DNA from: Alphaproteobacteria bacterium
GTDB taxonomy: Bacteria > Pseudomonadota > Alphaproteobacteria > Rhizobiales > JAJFHC01
DNA length: 62,727 bases
Assembly (NCBI GenBank): GCA_021775805.1
Contig: JAJFHD010000102.1
Span: forward strand, 1-62,727
Direction: 5' to 3'
A program made the translations under genes and the position numbers. The notes beneath the pieces are model-generated. The model worked only from the letters and a program-made list of their open reading frames with translations. It was not told where the DNA came from and ran no database searches. Positions 8,485 through 17,228 of this stretch are shown here, piece after piece; within the stretch, counting starts at the first letter, position 1; each line of letters begins with the position of its first letter.

Positions 8485-9438
8485 TTACCCCGATCCCGCT
8501 TCGGCCTTGCCCTGATAGTACTGATAGAGGGTCATGGGCAGGACAAGCCCAATCAGCAGGACAATGGCAACTGCGGATGCCACCGGCCAGTCGTGATTGG
8601 CGTGGAACTCGTTGTAGAGCAGGCGGCCGATCATCAAGACATTACCGCCGCCGAGCAGATCGGGGATCACGTACTCGCCGGTCGCCGGGATAAACACAAG
8701 CAGTGAGCCCGCGACGATGCCCGGCGTGGTCAACGGCAATGTGATCGTGAAAAACGTCGTCATCGGTTTGGCGCCAAGGTCGGCGGCCGCCTCGTTGAGT
8801 GTGCCGTCGAGTTTTTCCATGTTGGCGTAAAGCGGCAGGATCATGAACGGCACGTATGTGTAGACGATGCCGACATAAACCGCGAATTCGTTGTAAAGCA
8901 TGCGGATCGGCTCATCGATCAGACCCATCCAGATCAGCAGATTGTTGACTGTGCCCTGATCGGCAAGCAAGCCCATCCAGGCGTAAACACGGAGCAGGAA
9001 CGACGTCCAGAACGGCAGGATGATGGCGAACAGCAGCAGCTTCTTGGCTAGAGGGTCGGAGCGCACGATGCCGTATGCGATCGGGTATCCGATCAAGAGA
9101 CAAAAGATAGTTGAGATCGTCGAAATCTTGATCGAGTTGAGATAGGTCGACAGGTAGAGGTCGTCGTCAAAGATGTAGGCGAAGTTTTCGAAAGCGAGCC
9201 TGATCGTCATGATGCCGCCGTCGGCCCACTCAATGAGATTCGAGAATGGAGGGCTGGCGATCTTGGTTTCGGCGAGGCTGATCTTGCCGACGATGAAGAA
9301 GGGCAGCAGGAAGAAGACCAGCAACCAGACGTAAGGGATGAAGACGATAATCGACCGCCAGGCCGCCTGCGCCCGTTGTTCCAGCCGCGTCAGCAGATCT
9401 GGCCTTGGAAGCGGGGTGGGGGTGGAAATGTCGGTCAT
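8485..9438 (-). CDS. potH: Spermidine/putrescine-type ABC permease, PotH/PotB-like
   Basis: A 317-residue permease. The chosen ATG at 9438 overlaps the ATPase stop codon (ATGA); a start upstream at 9495 would overlap the ATPase by 60 bases. The N-terminus is cytoplasmic (LEQRAQAAWRSIIVFIPYVWLLVFFLLPFF), followed by a periplasmic loop and a membrane core. The EAA loop is NEAAADLGAKPMTTFFTITLPLTTPG. PATGEYVIPDLLGGG is the usual PotB/PotH signature. It acts with the PotI-like permease and the PotG-like ATPase. Confidence 0.87.
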   Translation of the reverse strand: MTDISTPTPLPRPDLLTRLEQRAQAAWRSIIVFIPYVWLLVFFLLPFFIVGKISLAETKIASPPFSNLIEWADGGIMTIRLAFENFAYIFDDDLYLSTYLNSIKISTISTIFCLLIGYPIAYGIVRSDPLAKKLLLFAIILPFWTSFLLRVYAWMGLLADQGTVNNLLIWMGLIDEPIRMLYNEFAVYVGIVYTYVPFMILPLYANMEKLDGTLNEAAADLGAKPMTTFFTITLPLTTPGIVAGSLLVFIPATGEYVIPDLLGGGNVLMIGRLLYNEFHANHDWPVASAVAIVLLIGLVLPMTLYQYYQGKAEAGSG

Positions 9439-10574
9439 TTGGTCAACAGGACCGCACTCGAGGCCTCCCAGTGCAGGTAAACTTCCTCTTCCCATGTAAT
9501 CCGGTGGGTCCGGCTCTTGGGTCTGATCTGGTTGGGTGCGGTCACGTCGACGATACGGCCGCCTTCCAGTAAAATCTTGTAGATCGAGGTATCCCCGAGA
9601 TACCCGATATCGTCAACCTGCCCGACGGCCTGGTTCGGGCCCGGTTCGGCAGGAGGTTCCTTGCTGAGATGAATTTTTTCAGGCCTGATGGCGATCCATA
9701 CGCGGTCGCCCTCCTTGGTCGACTGGCCGTGGTCGATATAGATTTCGCCAAGGTCGGTCTTGACCCGGACATGATCGGATCCATCCTCGATGATCCGGCC
9801 TTCAATAATATTGGCGGAGCCGATGAAATCGGCAACGAAGCGGGTTTCCGGGAATTCGTAGATTTCGGTCGGCGTGCCGATCTGCATGAACTGGCCTTGA
9901 TCCATCACCGCGATCCGGCTGGAGAGTGTCATCGCCTCCTCCTGGTCGTGGGTGACGACGACGAAGGTAATGCCGACCTGTTCCTGGATGTTCATGAGTT
10001 CGAACTGGGTTTGCTCGCGCAACTTCTTGTCGAGGGCAGCAAGCGGTTCGTCGAGCAACAGAAGTTTGGGTTGCTTGATAAGGGCGCGGGCGAGCGCCAC
10101 GCGCTGTCTCTGACCGCCGGACAGCTGATGAGGCTTGCGCTTCTTGAAGTCCTGAAGTTCGACGAGACGCAGAATTTCATCCACGCGGTCGACGATTTCG
10201 CCGCTTGGCACCTTGTCCTGCTTGAGACCGTAGGCGACGTTCTTTTCCACCGTCATGTGGGGGAAAAGCGCGTAACTCTGGAACATCATGTTGGTCGGCC
10301 GCTCGTAGGGCGGCACGCTGGACATGTCGCTGCCATCGATGGTGATGGTTCCCGATGTCGGGACCTCGAAGCCCGACAACATCCTGAGCAGCGTGGTCTT
10401 GCCGCAGCCGGACCCTCCCAGCAGGCAGAACAGTTCGCCCTGATAGATGTCGAGATCGACGTTGTTGACGGCGGTGACGTTGCCAAATTTCTTGGTCACG
10501 CTCCTGATCTTGATGAACGGCTCGGCATCCTGATCAAGCCACGGAGTATCGCTGATTGCCGGTTGACCGGTCAT
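9435..10574 (-). CDS. potG: Spermidine/putrescine-type ABC ATPase, PotG/PotA-like
   Basis: A 379-residue ATPase with Walker A GGSGCGKTT (53-61), Q-loop MFQSYALFPHMTV, signature LSGGQRQR (151-158), Walker B LLLLDEP (171-177) and the switch histidine in VVTHDQEEA. A C-terminal TOBE-type domain (about 290-379, IRPEKIHL to DDIGYLGDTSIYKI) marks the PotA/PotG branch. It energises polyamine-type import with the two permeases downstream. The 83-base gap before it holds a strong hairpin (10610-10643). Confidence 0.88.
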   Translation of the reverse strand: MTGQPAISDTPWLDQDAEPFIKIRSVTKKFGNVTAVNNVDLDIYQGELFCLLGGSGCGKTTLLRMLSGFEVPTSGTITIDGSDMSSVPPYERPTNMMFQSYALFPHMTVEKNVAYGLKQDKVPSGEIVDRVDEILRLVELQDFKKRKPHQLSGGQRQRVALARALIKQPKLLLLDEPLAALDKKLREQTQFELMNIQEQVGITFVVVTHDQEEAMTLSSRIAVMDQGQFMQIGTPTEIYEFPETRFVADFIGSANIIEGRIIEDGSDHVRVKTDLGEIYIDHGQSTKEGDRVWIAIRPEKIHLSKEPPAEPGPNQAVGQVDDIGYLGDTSIYKILLEGGRIVDVTAPNQIRPKSRTHRITWEEEVYLHWEASSAVLLTK

Positions 10575-10609
10575 GGCAGGCCCTCGTCAATGTCGGAGTA
10601 TCACAGAGG

Positions 10610-10643
10610 TGGCGGCGGCATCCGTCCGGGAATGCCGCCGCCA
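10610..10643. repeat. Strong hairpin between binding-protein and ATPase genes
   Basis: A perfect 12-bp stem (TGGCGGCGGCAT with ATGCCGCCGCCA) and a 10-base loop lie between potF and potG. There is no T-run, so it is more likely an mRNA-stabilising or attenuating element than a full terminator. It would let the binding protein be made in excess over the ATPase. A comparable hairpin sits at 36887-36920 in the betaine operon. Confidence 0.75.
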
Positions 10644-10657
10644 GAGTCCAGTGTCGT

Positions 10658-11812
10658 TTACTTGCCGGCCTTGAACTCGGTCCACGTCCGTGTCTGAAGA
10701 CGTTCGATCTTCGGTGGCAGCACCGCTGCGGTCCACATCTTGGCGACCTGTTCCGGGGTCGGATAGGCGGCCGGGCTGGAGGTTACGGCCTCATCGACCT
10801 TGGCCTTTCCGGTAATGTTGGCGGTCGCATACCAGGTGAAGTTGCTGTCTGCGGCACCGACTTCCGGGCGCATCATGTAGTTCAGGAACAGATGCGCATC
10901 CTCGACGTTCTTGGCGTCCTTGGGGATAACCCAGCCGTCAACCCAGAGATTGGCCTTGCGTTCGCCTGGCGGCAGGTAGAAGTCGAGCACCACACCGGTT
11001 TTCGCTTCGGCTGCACCCGACATGGCGAGCAGGCCGTCCGGGCCCCAGGTCACAGCGACGCAAAACTCTTTCTGCGGCATCTTCTGGTAGGCATAATTGT
11101 CGAATGTCTTGATATGGGGACGGATCTTGGCGAGCATCTCGCCCACCTTCTTGTAGTCGTCCCGGTTGGTGGAATTCGGGTCTAGCCCCAAATGCGCGAG
11201 TGCCATGGGAATGACATCCCCTGGCGAATCCAGGAAGGCGACGCCGCATTTACCGATTTTCTCCATGTGCTTGGCATCGAAAATCAGATCCGTCGAGCCA
11301 ATCGGCGCGTCCTTGTAGGTCTCCAGGACCAGATCCTTGTTGTAGGTGACACCATGGGTGCCCCACATGAAGGGCACCAGATACTTGTTGCCCGGATCCC
11401 AGTTTGTCTCCATCTGGGCCATGACCGCCGGATCCATGTGCTTGAAGTTTTCAAGCTTTGACTTGTCGAGTTCAGCCAGAATATTGCCGGCCTTGATCAG
11501 ACGCGCCACCGACCCGGAGGAATGCGAGACCACGTCGTAGCCGCTGTTGCCGGCAAGCAGTTTCGAATCGATCGCTTCGACGGATTCATAGGTGTCGTAG
11601 ATAACCTTGATACCGTATTCTTTTTCAAAATTCTTGATCGTCTCTTCGCCGATATACTCCGCCCAGTTGGTGACCTTCAGCACCCGCTCCTGCGCCATGG
11701 CCTGCCCGGCCATCAGCACGCCGACCGCGGCCGCAGCGATACCCAACGCCTTGAATCCAGACCCTCTTAGAGTGCCCGAACGAATTGCTTTCAGTTGACC
11801 CGTGATATCCAT
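10658..11812 (-). CDS. potF: Spermidine/putrescine-type periplasmic binding protein, PotF/PotD-like
   Basis: A 384-residue periplasmic binding protein. ATG at 11812 has GGGAGGG upstream; the open frame reaches 11962, but that part holds the operator. The signal peptide ends at AMA/Q (about 40). The mature start VLKVTNWAEYIGEETIKNFEKEYGIKV, the YDVVSHSSGSVARLIKAG region and VDGWVIPKDAKNVEDAHLFLNYMMRPE are typical of PotD/PotF proteins. It is the first gene of potF-potG-potH-potI-tetR. Putrescine or a related amine is a likely ligand, not proven. Confidence 0.87.
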   Translation of the reverse strand: MDITGQLKAIRSGTLRGSGFKALGIAAAAVGVLMAGQAMAQERVLKVTNWAEYIGEETIKNFEKEYGIKVIYDTYESVEAIDSKLLAGNSGYDVVSHSSGSVARLIKAGNILAELDKSKLENFKHMDPAVMAQMETNWDPGNKYLVPFMWGTHGVTYNKDLVLETYKDAPIGSTDLIFDAKHMEKIGKCGVAFLDSPGDVIPMALAHLGLDPNSTNRDDYKKVGEMLAKIRPHIKTFDNYAYQKMPQKEFCVAVTWGPDGLLAMSGAAEAKTGVVLDFYLPPGERKANLWVDGWVIPKDAKNVEDAHLFLNYMMRPEVGAADSNFTWYATANITGKAKVDEAVTSSPAAYPTPEQVAKMWTAAVLPPKIERLQTRTWTEFKAGK

Positions 11813-12202
11813 ACTCGTTTTCCCTCCCAGTATGTTTTGTATCGATAAGACTATTTCATAAGCTAACATAACCTTCAAACGGCAAGCCGTCGAACTGCGT
11901 TCTTGCGCCCTTGATTCAGACAAATAAAATCCAAAAACGTCGTCGACTTTCTGAACGTTCATTCAAATACTAATCTGGCCAGTTTGACGGAGTCAAGTCA
12001 AACATCCCTCAAGGTGCAGCCAGTGAAAGGCTGGTGTCCAACTTCGAACCGAGCCCTTCCTGCAATTCTGATCACCGGGATTCTGACGCGCTCAAGGCAG
12101 TAGCAAAGCCTGCTGAACAAGCTGATGGCGGCTTTCACAGACCGGTATTACACCCGGTTCACGCCGGACTTGTCTGCATCGGATTTGTTACCCGCCGGCG
12201 GT
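11813..12202. other. pot promoter region and short intergenic tail
   Basis: These 390 bases lie upstream of potF and beyond the 3' end of the small secreted protein gene. The only clear signal is the palindrome at 11952-11961, with a TAGTAT box just upstream on the potF strand. The leader from there to the potF start is about 140 bases. No gene is supported. Confidence 0.55.
11952..11961. promoter_or_regulatory. BetI/TetR-type operator of the pot operon
   Basis: This is the same perfect palindrome TGAACGTTCA as at 252-261. On the potF strand the 16-mer TTGAATGAACGTTCAG is identical at both sites, and both have an A+T-rich -10-like box directly upstream. Both operons carry BetI-like paralogues, so shared or cross regulation is likely (inference). 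Confidence 0.62.
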
Positions 12203-12598
12203 TCACTTGTTGTACTGGAGCCGTTGCCGGCGCCTGGATTGCTCGACCAGGCTGCGATACTTGAGGCAGTTCAGGCTGGCGGCCCTGGCGGACGATGAGA
12301 GCCGCCTGGCGCTGCTTTCGTTGCGCGACGCCCGGCGCTGTATGCTTGAACAGAAGATCCGGTTCTTATCGCGCTTGCCCGCCGTACAGCGCTGCGTGTA
12401 TTTGCGGCGGTTTCTTGCCGCCCTGAATTTCTCGGACCGGGATCTGGCGCTGAAACTGTCCACCCGGGCACAATGATATGTCGCCTGGGCTTTCAGCCGG
12501 TTGAGTTTGGCCCGCGAGTCCTGCGCGTCCGCATGGCCCGAAACCGTTCCGAGAATGGCTATGACGACGCCCGACACAAGACTGCTTGTTAGCTTCAT
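12203..12598 (-). CDS. Small secreted basic protein
   Basis: A 131-residue protein with a clear signal peptide (MKLTSSLVSGVVIAILGTVSGHADAQ). The mature part of about 105 residues is very rich in arginine, serine and lysine and has four cysteines (HCARVD, RCTAGK, FCSSIQ, NCLKYR). I chose ATG at 12598, which has GGAGC upstream, over a start 17 codons earlier. No known domain is recognised. It is isolated between the pot operon and the aminotransferase gene. It could be a lysozyme-inhibitor-like or nucleic-acid-binding periplasmic protein, but nothing in the sequence proves this. Confidence 0.6.
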   Translation of the reverse strand: MKLTSSLVSGVVIAILGTVSGHADAQDSRAKLNRLKAQATYHCARVDSFSARSRSEKFRAARNRRKYTQRCTAGKRDKNRIFCSSIQRRASRNESSARRLSSSARAASLNCLKYRSLVEQSRRRQRLQYNK

Positions 12599-12871
12599 GA
12601 CCGCTCCATGATAGCAATTGTCACGCAAATTGTGTCCACATTGGTTCAAACATCAGCAAACCTTTGCCTCCAACCTGTTCCACTCCGGCAAGGTCGGTTG
12701 GACCAGGGACGTGCCGCGACTGGACCAATGAATCCGAAATCCAGTGGCACGAACACTATGGATAAAACCGAACGAAGGTCCGCTCGTACACAGGCCTTGA
12801 CACCAACGCCGGACAGGCGCATGTGCCTTCCGGATCACCGTTGACATGTACCGAATTTGAGAGGGCCGACG

Positions 12872-14074
12872 ATGAACAAGATGGAAATTTCAGCAAGCTC
12901 GTTCAGCGGGCTTGCCGCCCGGGTCAGCGGCGAAGGGGCCGAGGCGTGGGAAATCCACCGGCTGGCCCTCGAGCGCAAGGATGCCGGTGAAGATGTTCTC
13001 GTCCTGAGCATCGGCGAAGACTCCGATGCAACGACGCCTGCCCACATCGTCGAGGCCGGCGTCAAAAGCATGAACGCCGGACGCCATCATTATTCCGAAA
13101 TGGAAGGCACCCTGGCGCTCAGAACCGCCATCGTCGACCATCACAACGCTCTGACCGGACGTGCCATGACGCCGCAACATTGCGTTGTCTTCGCCGGCGC
13201 CCAGAACGCCATCTTCGCCTGTTCCCTGTGCCTGCTCGAAGCCGGCGACGAAGTGGTTATCGTGGAACCCTATTACTCTACCTACCCGGCAACATTTTCG
13301 GCGGCAGGCGCCACGGTCGTGAAAGTCTCGGCGCCGTCGGAAAACGGGTTCGAACCTCGACTGTCGGACATCGAGGCCGCTGTTTCGCCGTCCACCCGGG
13401 CGATCGTGCTCAACTCGCCCAACAACCCCACAGGCGCGATCTATTCCGAAACTCTTGTCAAGGCGGTGGCAGAGTTGTGCCGTTCCAGGGACATCTGGCT
13501 GATCAGTGACGAGGTTTATGCCGACTTCGTGTTTCATGGCCGGCACATAAGCCCGTCCGGGTTCATGGGACCGGAAGAAAAGTGCATCGTCGCCTCAAGC
13601 CTTTCGAAATCCCACCGCATGTCGGGCTGGCGCATGGGCTGGGTGATCGGTCCGCTCGCCCTGACCAGACGGTTTTCGGCACTTGCGCTGTGCCTGCACT
13701 ACGGACTGCCGCCGTTCGTTCAGGATGCGGCCGTAGTCGCCCTGACCGGGCCCCAGGACGAGACCGTGACCATGGTGAAGGAATATGGCGAACGCGCCGA
13801 CCTCGTGGTCGAACGTTTGTCGGGCGTGCCCGGCCTTGGCGTGTTTGCCCCCAATGCCGGCATGTTCGTCATGCTCGAGGTCAGTGAACTGACCCCGGAC
13901 GCGACCGTGTTCGCCCATGCGCTGCTCGAGGAGGCGGCCATCTCTATCCTGCCGTGCGGCAGCTTTGGCGACAATGTCGACCACCTTCTGCGCATGAGCC
14001 TGTGCACGTCGCAGGAAAAGCTGCACGGCGCCTGCGATGCGATTGAAGCCTTGTGCCGACGCCTTGGTGCGTGA
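12872..14074 (+). CDS. PLP-dependent class I/II aminotransferase
   Basis: A 400-residue fold-type I aminotransferase. NSPNNPTG (181-188), SDEVYADF (Asp213, which contacts the pyridine nitrogen) and SSLSKSHRMSGWRMGW with the Schiff-base Lys246 are all present, as is the terminal LRMSL for the carboxylate-binding arginine. ATG at 12872 follows GAGAGG; a TTG five codons upstream is less likely. It converges on the DapA-like gene and probably belongs to the same catabolic set. The closest groups are aspartate or aromatic-type aminotransferases; the substrate is not identifiable. Confidence 0.85.
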   Translation: MNKMEISASSFSGLAARVSGEGAEAWEIHRLALERKDAGEDVLVLSIGEDSDATTPAHIVEAGVKSMNAGRHHYSEMEGTLALRTAIVDHHNALTGRAMTPQHCVVFAGAQNAIFACSLCLLEAGDEVVIVEPYYSTYPATFSAAGATVVKVSAPSENGFEPRLSDIEAAVSPSTRAIVLNSPNNPTGAIYSETLVKAVAELCRSRDIWLISDEVYADFVFHGRHISPSGFMGPEEKCIVASSLSKSHRMSGWRMGWVIGPLALTRRFSALALCLHYGLPPFVQDAAVVALTGPQDETVTMVKEYGERADLVVERLSGVPGLGVFAPNAGMFVMLEVSELTPDATVFAHALLEEAAISILPCGSFGDNVDHLLRMSLCTSQEKLHGACDAIEALCRRLGA

Positions 14075-14120
14075 CGGATAAGGCGGGCAAAACCCCAACA
14101 GCCTCAGAACGCCGCCTCGT

Positions 14121-15005
14121 CTAAGCGCCCCAATTGATGATCGGTTGCATGGCCATGCGAAAGTCCGCTTTCTCTTCATCGCTGAGCGGCAGCAGCGGGC
14201 CGCGGCAATCACCGACAGGTGTTCCCATCAATTCGCAGCCGTATTTGACCTTCTGCACGAACTTGCCGGTCTCCAGGCTGTTCATTGCCCGGTAAAGGGT
14301 CGCCATTTTTGTGCGAGCTGCCGCCATATCACCGGAACGGTAAGTCCGGTCGAGGTCGACACAGGCAGTCGCCATGCAGTTCGCAGGACCGCAGATCCAG
14401 GCGTCCGCTCCCCACATCATGAAATCCAGCGCGATGTCGTCGGAGCCGCTGACCAGGTCGAGCCGGCCATGGTAACGCTCAAAAATCTCGACCGCGCGCT
14501 GCATGACGCCGCTTGACTCCTTGATGCCGATAACCCGCGGGTTGTCCGCCAGGGCATCGAGGATATCGAAGCCGATCTCGACGCCGACCTTGGGCGGATA
14601 GTTGTAGAGAACCAGTTCGACATCGACCGCGTCGAGGACGCTGTTGTAATGGGCGAGCAGTTCGTTGGGCGCCGGCATGGCATAGTAGGGTGACGCCAGC
14701 AGGACGGCGCGATAACCGGCGTCGTAGGCGCGGGTCGAATGCTCGATCACTTCGCGGGTGGAACCGCCGTTGGTGCCCGCAATCAGCAGTTCATCCTCGT
14801 TTGCAAAATCTGCCACGAACTTCAGAACCTCGAGACGTTCATCGGCGGTCATGGCATTGTACTCGCCGGTCGATCCGTTGGGCACCCAGCCGCTGGCGCC
14901 GGCTGCACGCAGCGATGACAGCAATTTCTCAAAAGCCTTGAAGTCCACTCTGCCGGTGACGTCGTAAGGCGTGACGAGGGCAGGCAATACGCCGGTCAGT
15001 TTCAT
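14121..15005 (-). CDS. DapA-family aldolase/lyase
   Basis: A 294-residue (beta/alpha)8 enzyme of the dihydrodipicolinate synthase and N-acetylneuraminate lyase family. The Schiff-base Lys162 lies in VIGIKESSG, the catalytic Tyr134 in LYNYPP and the substrate loop is NGSTGEYNAM (43-52). ATG at 15005 has GGAGAC upstream. Being next to an amino-acid-oxidase-like gene and an SDR gene, it is more likely a catabolic lyase (for example of a keto acid or hydroxyproline-derived compound) than lysine biosynthetic DapA. That role is inferred. Confidence 0.82.
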   Translation of the reverse strand: MKLTGVLPALVTPYDVTGRVDFKAFEKLLSSLRAAGASGWVPNGSTGEYNAMTADERLEVLKFVADFANEDELLIAGTNGGSTREVIEHSTRAYDAGYRAVLLASPYYAMPAPNELLAHYNSVLDAVDVELVLYNYPPKVGVEIGFDILDALADNPRVIGIKESSGVMQRAVEIFERYHGRLDLVSGSDDIALDFMMWGADAWICGPANCMATACVDLDRTYRSGDMAAARTKMATLYRAMNSLETGKFVQKVKYGCELMGTPVGDCRGPLLPLSDEEKADFRMAMQPIINWGA

Positions 15006-15039
15006 GATGTTAGTCTCCACGGTTCGACACGCTGACGTG

Positions 15040-16257
15040 TCAAATAACCGCCCGTTCAACGAGGGGCTCGTTGCGTACCAGGCGATCAAAGGCAAAAGGC
15101 AAGAGATCCAGTTCCCGGAACTCGCCATACGTGATCAGCTCGCTGATGCCACGTCCCATGGCCGGAGCCTGCTGGCTGCCATGACCGGAGAAGCCGTTGA
15201 CGAAAAGAAAATTCTCAACCTCTGAATGAGGTCCGACAATAGCATTCTGGTCAAACGTATTGAAAGCATAATGCCCGACCCAGGAAGTTTCGATTCTGAT
15301 GGCGTCGAACGCCGGAATCCGGTTGGCGAGGATTGGCCAGAGTTTGTCTTCCCAGATCGAGTCCTCGTAGCCAAAATCATCGTAATCTACCGCGTTGTCA
15401 CCTTCCATGGGAGGACAGCCAACCAGATAGTGGTCGCCTTCCGTGCGGAAGTGAACACCCGACGGGTCAATCGTCAGTGGCAGTTCGCGATCGAGCGGTT
15501 TCTCGGCTGAGAAGATGTAGGTGTAGCGGCGGCGTGGCTCGATCGGCACTTCGATCCCGGCCATGCGCGAAATCAGCACGGCGCGCGGCCCGGCCGCGTT
15601 GACGACGGTTCCCGCAGCAATGGTTTCGCCAGACTTGAGGGTGACGCTTTCCACCCGATCACCGGTGCGCTGAATCGATACGGCTTCGTTGACGATGTAG
15701 TCGACTCCGTTCTGGCGCATTTTCCGGCGCCACCAGTCGACCATGGCGGGTGCGTCGAAGCGACCCTCGTCGATGATGTTGCGGCTGCCGGCGACGATCC
15801 CGTCGAGGTTGAAGAAAGGATAAGCTGCTCCGATTTCGTCCGCTGTCATGATCGTGGTGCCGGCACCGCACGCGGCCTGGGTCTGCTGATCGCGGCGCAG
15901 GATGTCGGCAAATTCCTCGCTGTCAGCGAGGTAGAGATATCCGAAATTCTGGATCGGAAGATGCGGGACATCCGGATCGCCGCCCAGGTTGTCCCGGAAT
16001 TTCTTGACAAACTCCGCCGCATACTGGGCAATTCGCACGTTGATTTCGTTGGCGAACTGCTGACGCATGCAGTTGTTCGAATGGCCGGTGGACGACCACT
16101 CGAAGGTAGGATCTTTCTCGATCACCAGGATGCGGCCGTTGAAGTCGCTGTTTTGCGAAAGATACCAGCCGACGGCCGATCCCATGCTGGCGCCACCAAT
16201 GATCACAACATCATAGGTATCGTGATCTGGCTGGGCCTTGATTGCAGATGGTTTCAT
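15040..16257 (-). CDS. FAD-dependent amino-acid/sarcosine-oxidase-like oxidoreductase (DAO family)
   Basis: A 405-residue flavoprotein with an N-terminal FAD motif VVIIGGASMGSAVGWYL (17-33), EKDPTFEWSSTGHSN in place of the usual histidyl-FAD segment, and the DAO-family C-terminal FVNGFSGHGSQQAPAMGRGISELI. The family oxidises secondary or D-amino acids such as sarcosine, dimethylglycine or proline derivatives. It is in one operon with the DapA-like gene (34-base gap) and possibly the SDR gene. ATG at 16257 is chosen; GTG at 16287 is also possible because GGAGG lies 17 bases before the ATG. Confidence 0.82.
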   Translation of the reverse strand: MKPSAIKAQPDHDTYDVVIIGGASMGSAVGWYLSQNSDFNGRILVIEKDPTFEWSSTGHSNNCMRQQFANEINVRIAQYAAEFVKKFRDNLGGDPDVPHLPIQNFGYLYLADSEEFADILRRDQQTQAACGAGTTIMTADEIGAAYPFFNLDGIVAGSRNIIDEGRFDAPAMVDWWRRKMRQNGVDYIVNEAVSIQRTGDRVESVTLKSGETIAAGTVVNAAGPRAVLISRMAGIEVPIEPRRRYTYIFSAEKPLDRELPLTIDPSGVHFRTEGDHYLVGCPPMEGDNAVDYDDFGYEDSIWEDKLWPILANRIPAFDAIRIETSWVGHYAFNTFDQNAIVGPHSEVENFLFVNGFSGHGSQQAPAMGRGISELITYGEFRELDLLPFAFDRLVRNEPLVERAVI

Positions 16258-16399
16258 AGTCTTGTCTTTCGTTACCTCCGGCGGCACCCTGAATCGTTGT
16301 TCAGGGTCCGGCGCCGGAAATGATGGCCGACTGGGCCGGATGACGAATGCCGTCAGCGGTTATCCACCTGGATCCAGCCCCCGTCGATTGAGAGCAGAA

Positions 16400-17104
16400 T
16401 TAAACGGAGCGGGTGATGCCGCCGTCGACCCGGATGTTCTGGCCGGTGATGTAGCCGCCGCCTTCCGACGCCAGCAAGGCGACCACTGCGGCAATCTCTT
16501 CGGTCTTGCCGTAACGCTGCAAGGGAATGCGTGACCGGAACTCTTCCTTTTCCGGCAGGCTGTCGATGAAGCCCGGCAGCACGTTGTTCATGCGGATGTT
16601 ATCGGCGGCATGAGCGTCTGAATAAAGTTTTGAGAAGGCGGCGAGACCAGCTCGGAAGACACCCGATGTGGGGAAGACCGGATCGGGCTCGAAGGCCGCA
16701 AAGGTCGAGATGTTGACGATCGAACCGGACTTCTGCGCCTGCATGATCGGCGTCACCAGACGCGTCGGCCGCACGGCACTCAGGAAGTAGACATCCATGC
16801 CGGTGTGCCAGTCTTCGTCGCTCAGTTCCACGACAGGGCCTCTGGGGCCATGACCGGCGCTGTTCACCAGAACATCCACGCGTCCCCATTTTTCCATGGT
16901 CAGGTCGACCAGACGCTGCAGGTCGTCATTCGACTGGTTGGACCCGGTGACGCCGACACCGCCCAGCTCATTGGCGAGCGCTTCGCCTTTGCCCGACGAG
17001 GACAGGATTGCAACGTGAAAACCGTCTTCCGCCAGCCGGCGGGCCGAACCCGCGCCCATGCCGCTGCCGCCGGCAGTGATGATCGCTACTTTCTGGTCGC
17101 CCAT
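16400..17104 (-). CDS. Divergent short-chain dehydrogenase/reductase lacking the YxxxK motif
   Basis: A 234-residue SDR fold: TAGGSGMG (10-17, the first glycine of TGxxxGxG replaced by Ala), NSAG (81-84), NIST with the catalytic Ser133 and a normal C-terminal GGYITGQNIRVDGG. The active-site YxxxK is SGVFR (147-151), so both Tyr and Lys are replaced. I recall a subgroup of SDRs with FPTSxVFRAGL here, so this may be a natural family trait. AGGAGAG precedes the start. It is divergent from the LysR gene and probably heads the operon with the flavoprotein and DapA-like genes. Confidence 0.78.
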   Translation of the reverse strand: MGDQKVAIITAGGSGMGAGSARRLAEDGFHVAILSSSGKGEALANELGGVGVTGSNQSNDDLQRLVDLTMEKWGRVDVLVNSAGHGPRGPVVELSDEDWHTGMDVYFLSAVRPTRLVTPIMQAQKSGSIVNISTFAAFEPDPVFPTSGVFRAGLAAFSKLYSDAHAADNIRMNNVLPGFIDSLPEKEEFRSRIPLQRYGKTEEIAAVVALLASEGGGYITGQNIRVDGGITRSV

Positions 17105-17123
17105 GATCTCTCTCCTTTAAGCC

Positions 17124-17145
17124 GTTGATCAATTTGATGGTCAAC
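17124..17145. promoter_or_regulatory. Possible LysR-type site between SDR and LysR genes
   Basis: An interrupted inverted repeat (GTTGA at 17124-17128, TCAAC at 17141-17145) lies in the 124-base divergent region of a LysR gene and its likely target operon. That is the usual place for a LysR activator site. The arms are short, so support is modest. Confidence 0.4.
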
Positions 17146-17228
17146 ATGTCGTACAAATTTGCGGGCTTGACCAATCATTTCTCGTCGCGCAAGACTGTAG
17201 ATATTCTACTGCCTCTGGAGAGAACGCC

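Noticed and set aside
9669..10697. Long plus-strand open frame across the pot ATPase
   Set aside because: It mirrors the ATPase gene codon for codon; the ATPase has all Walker and signature motifs.
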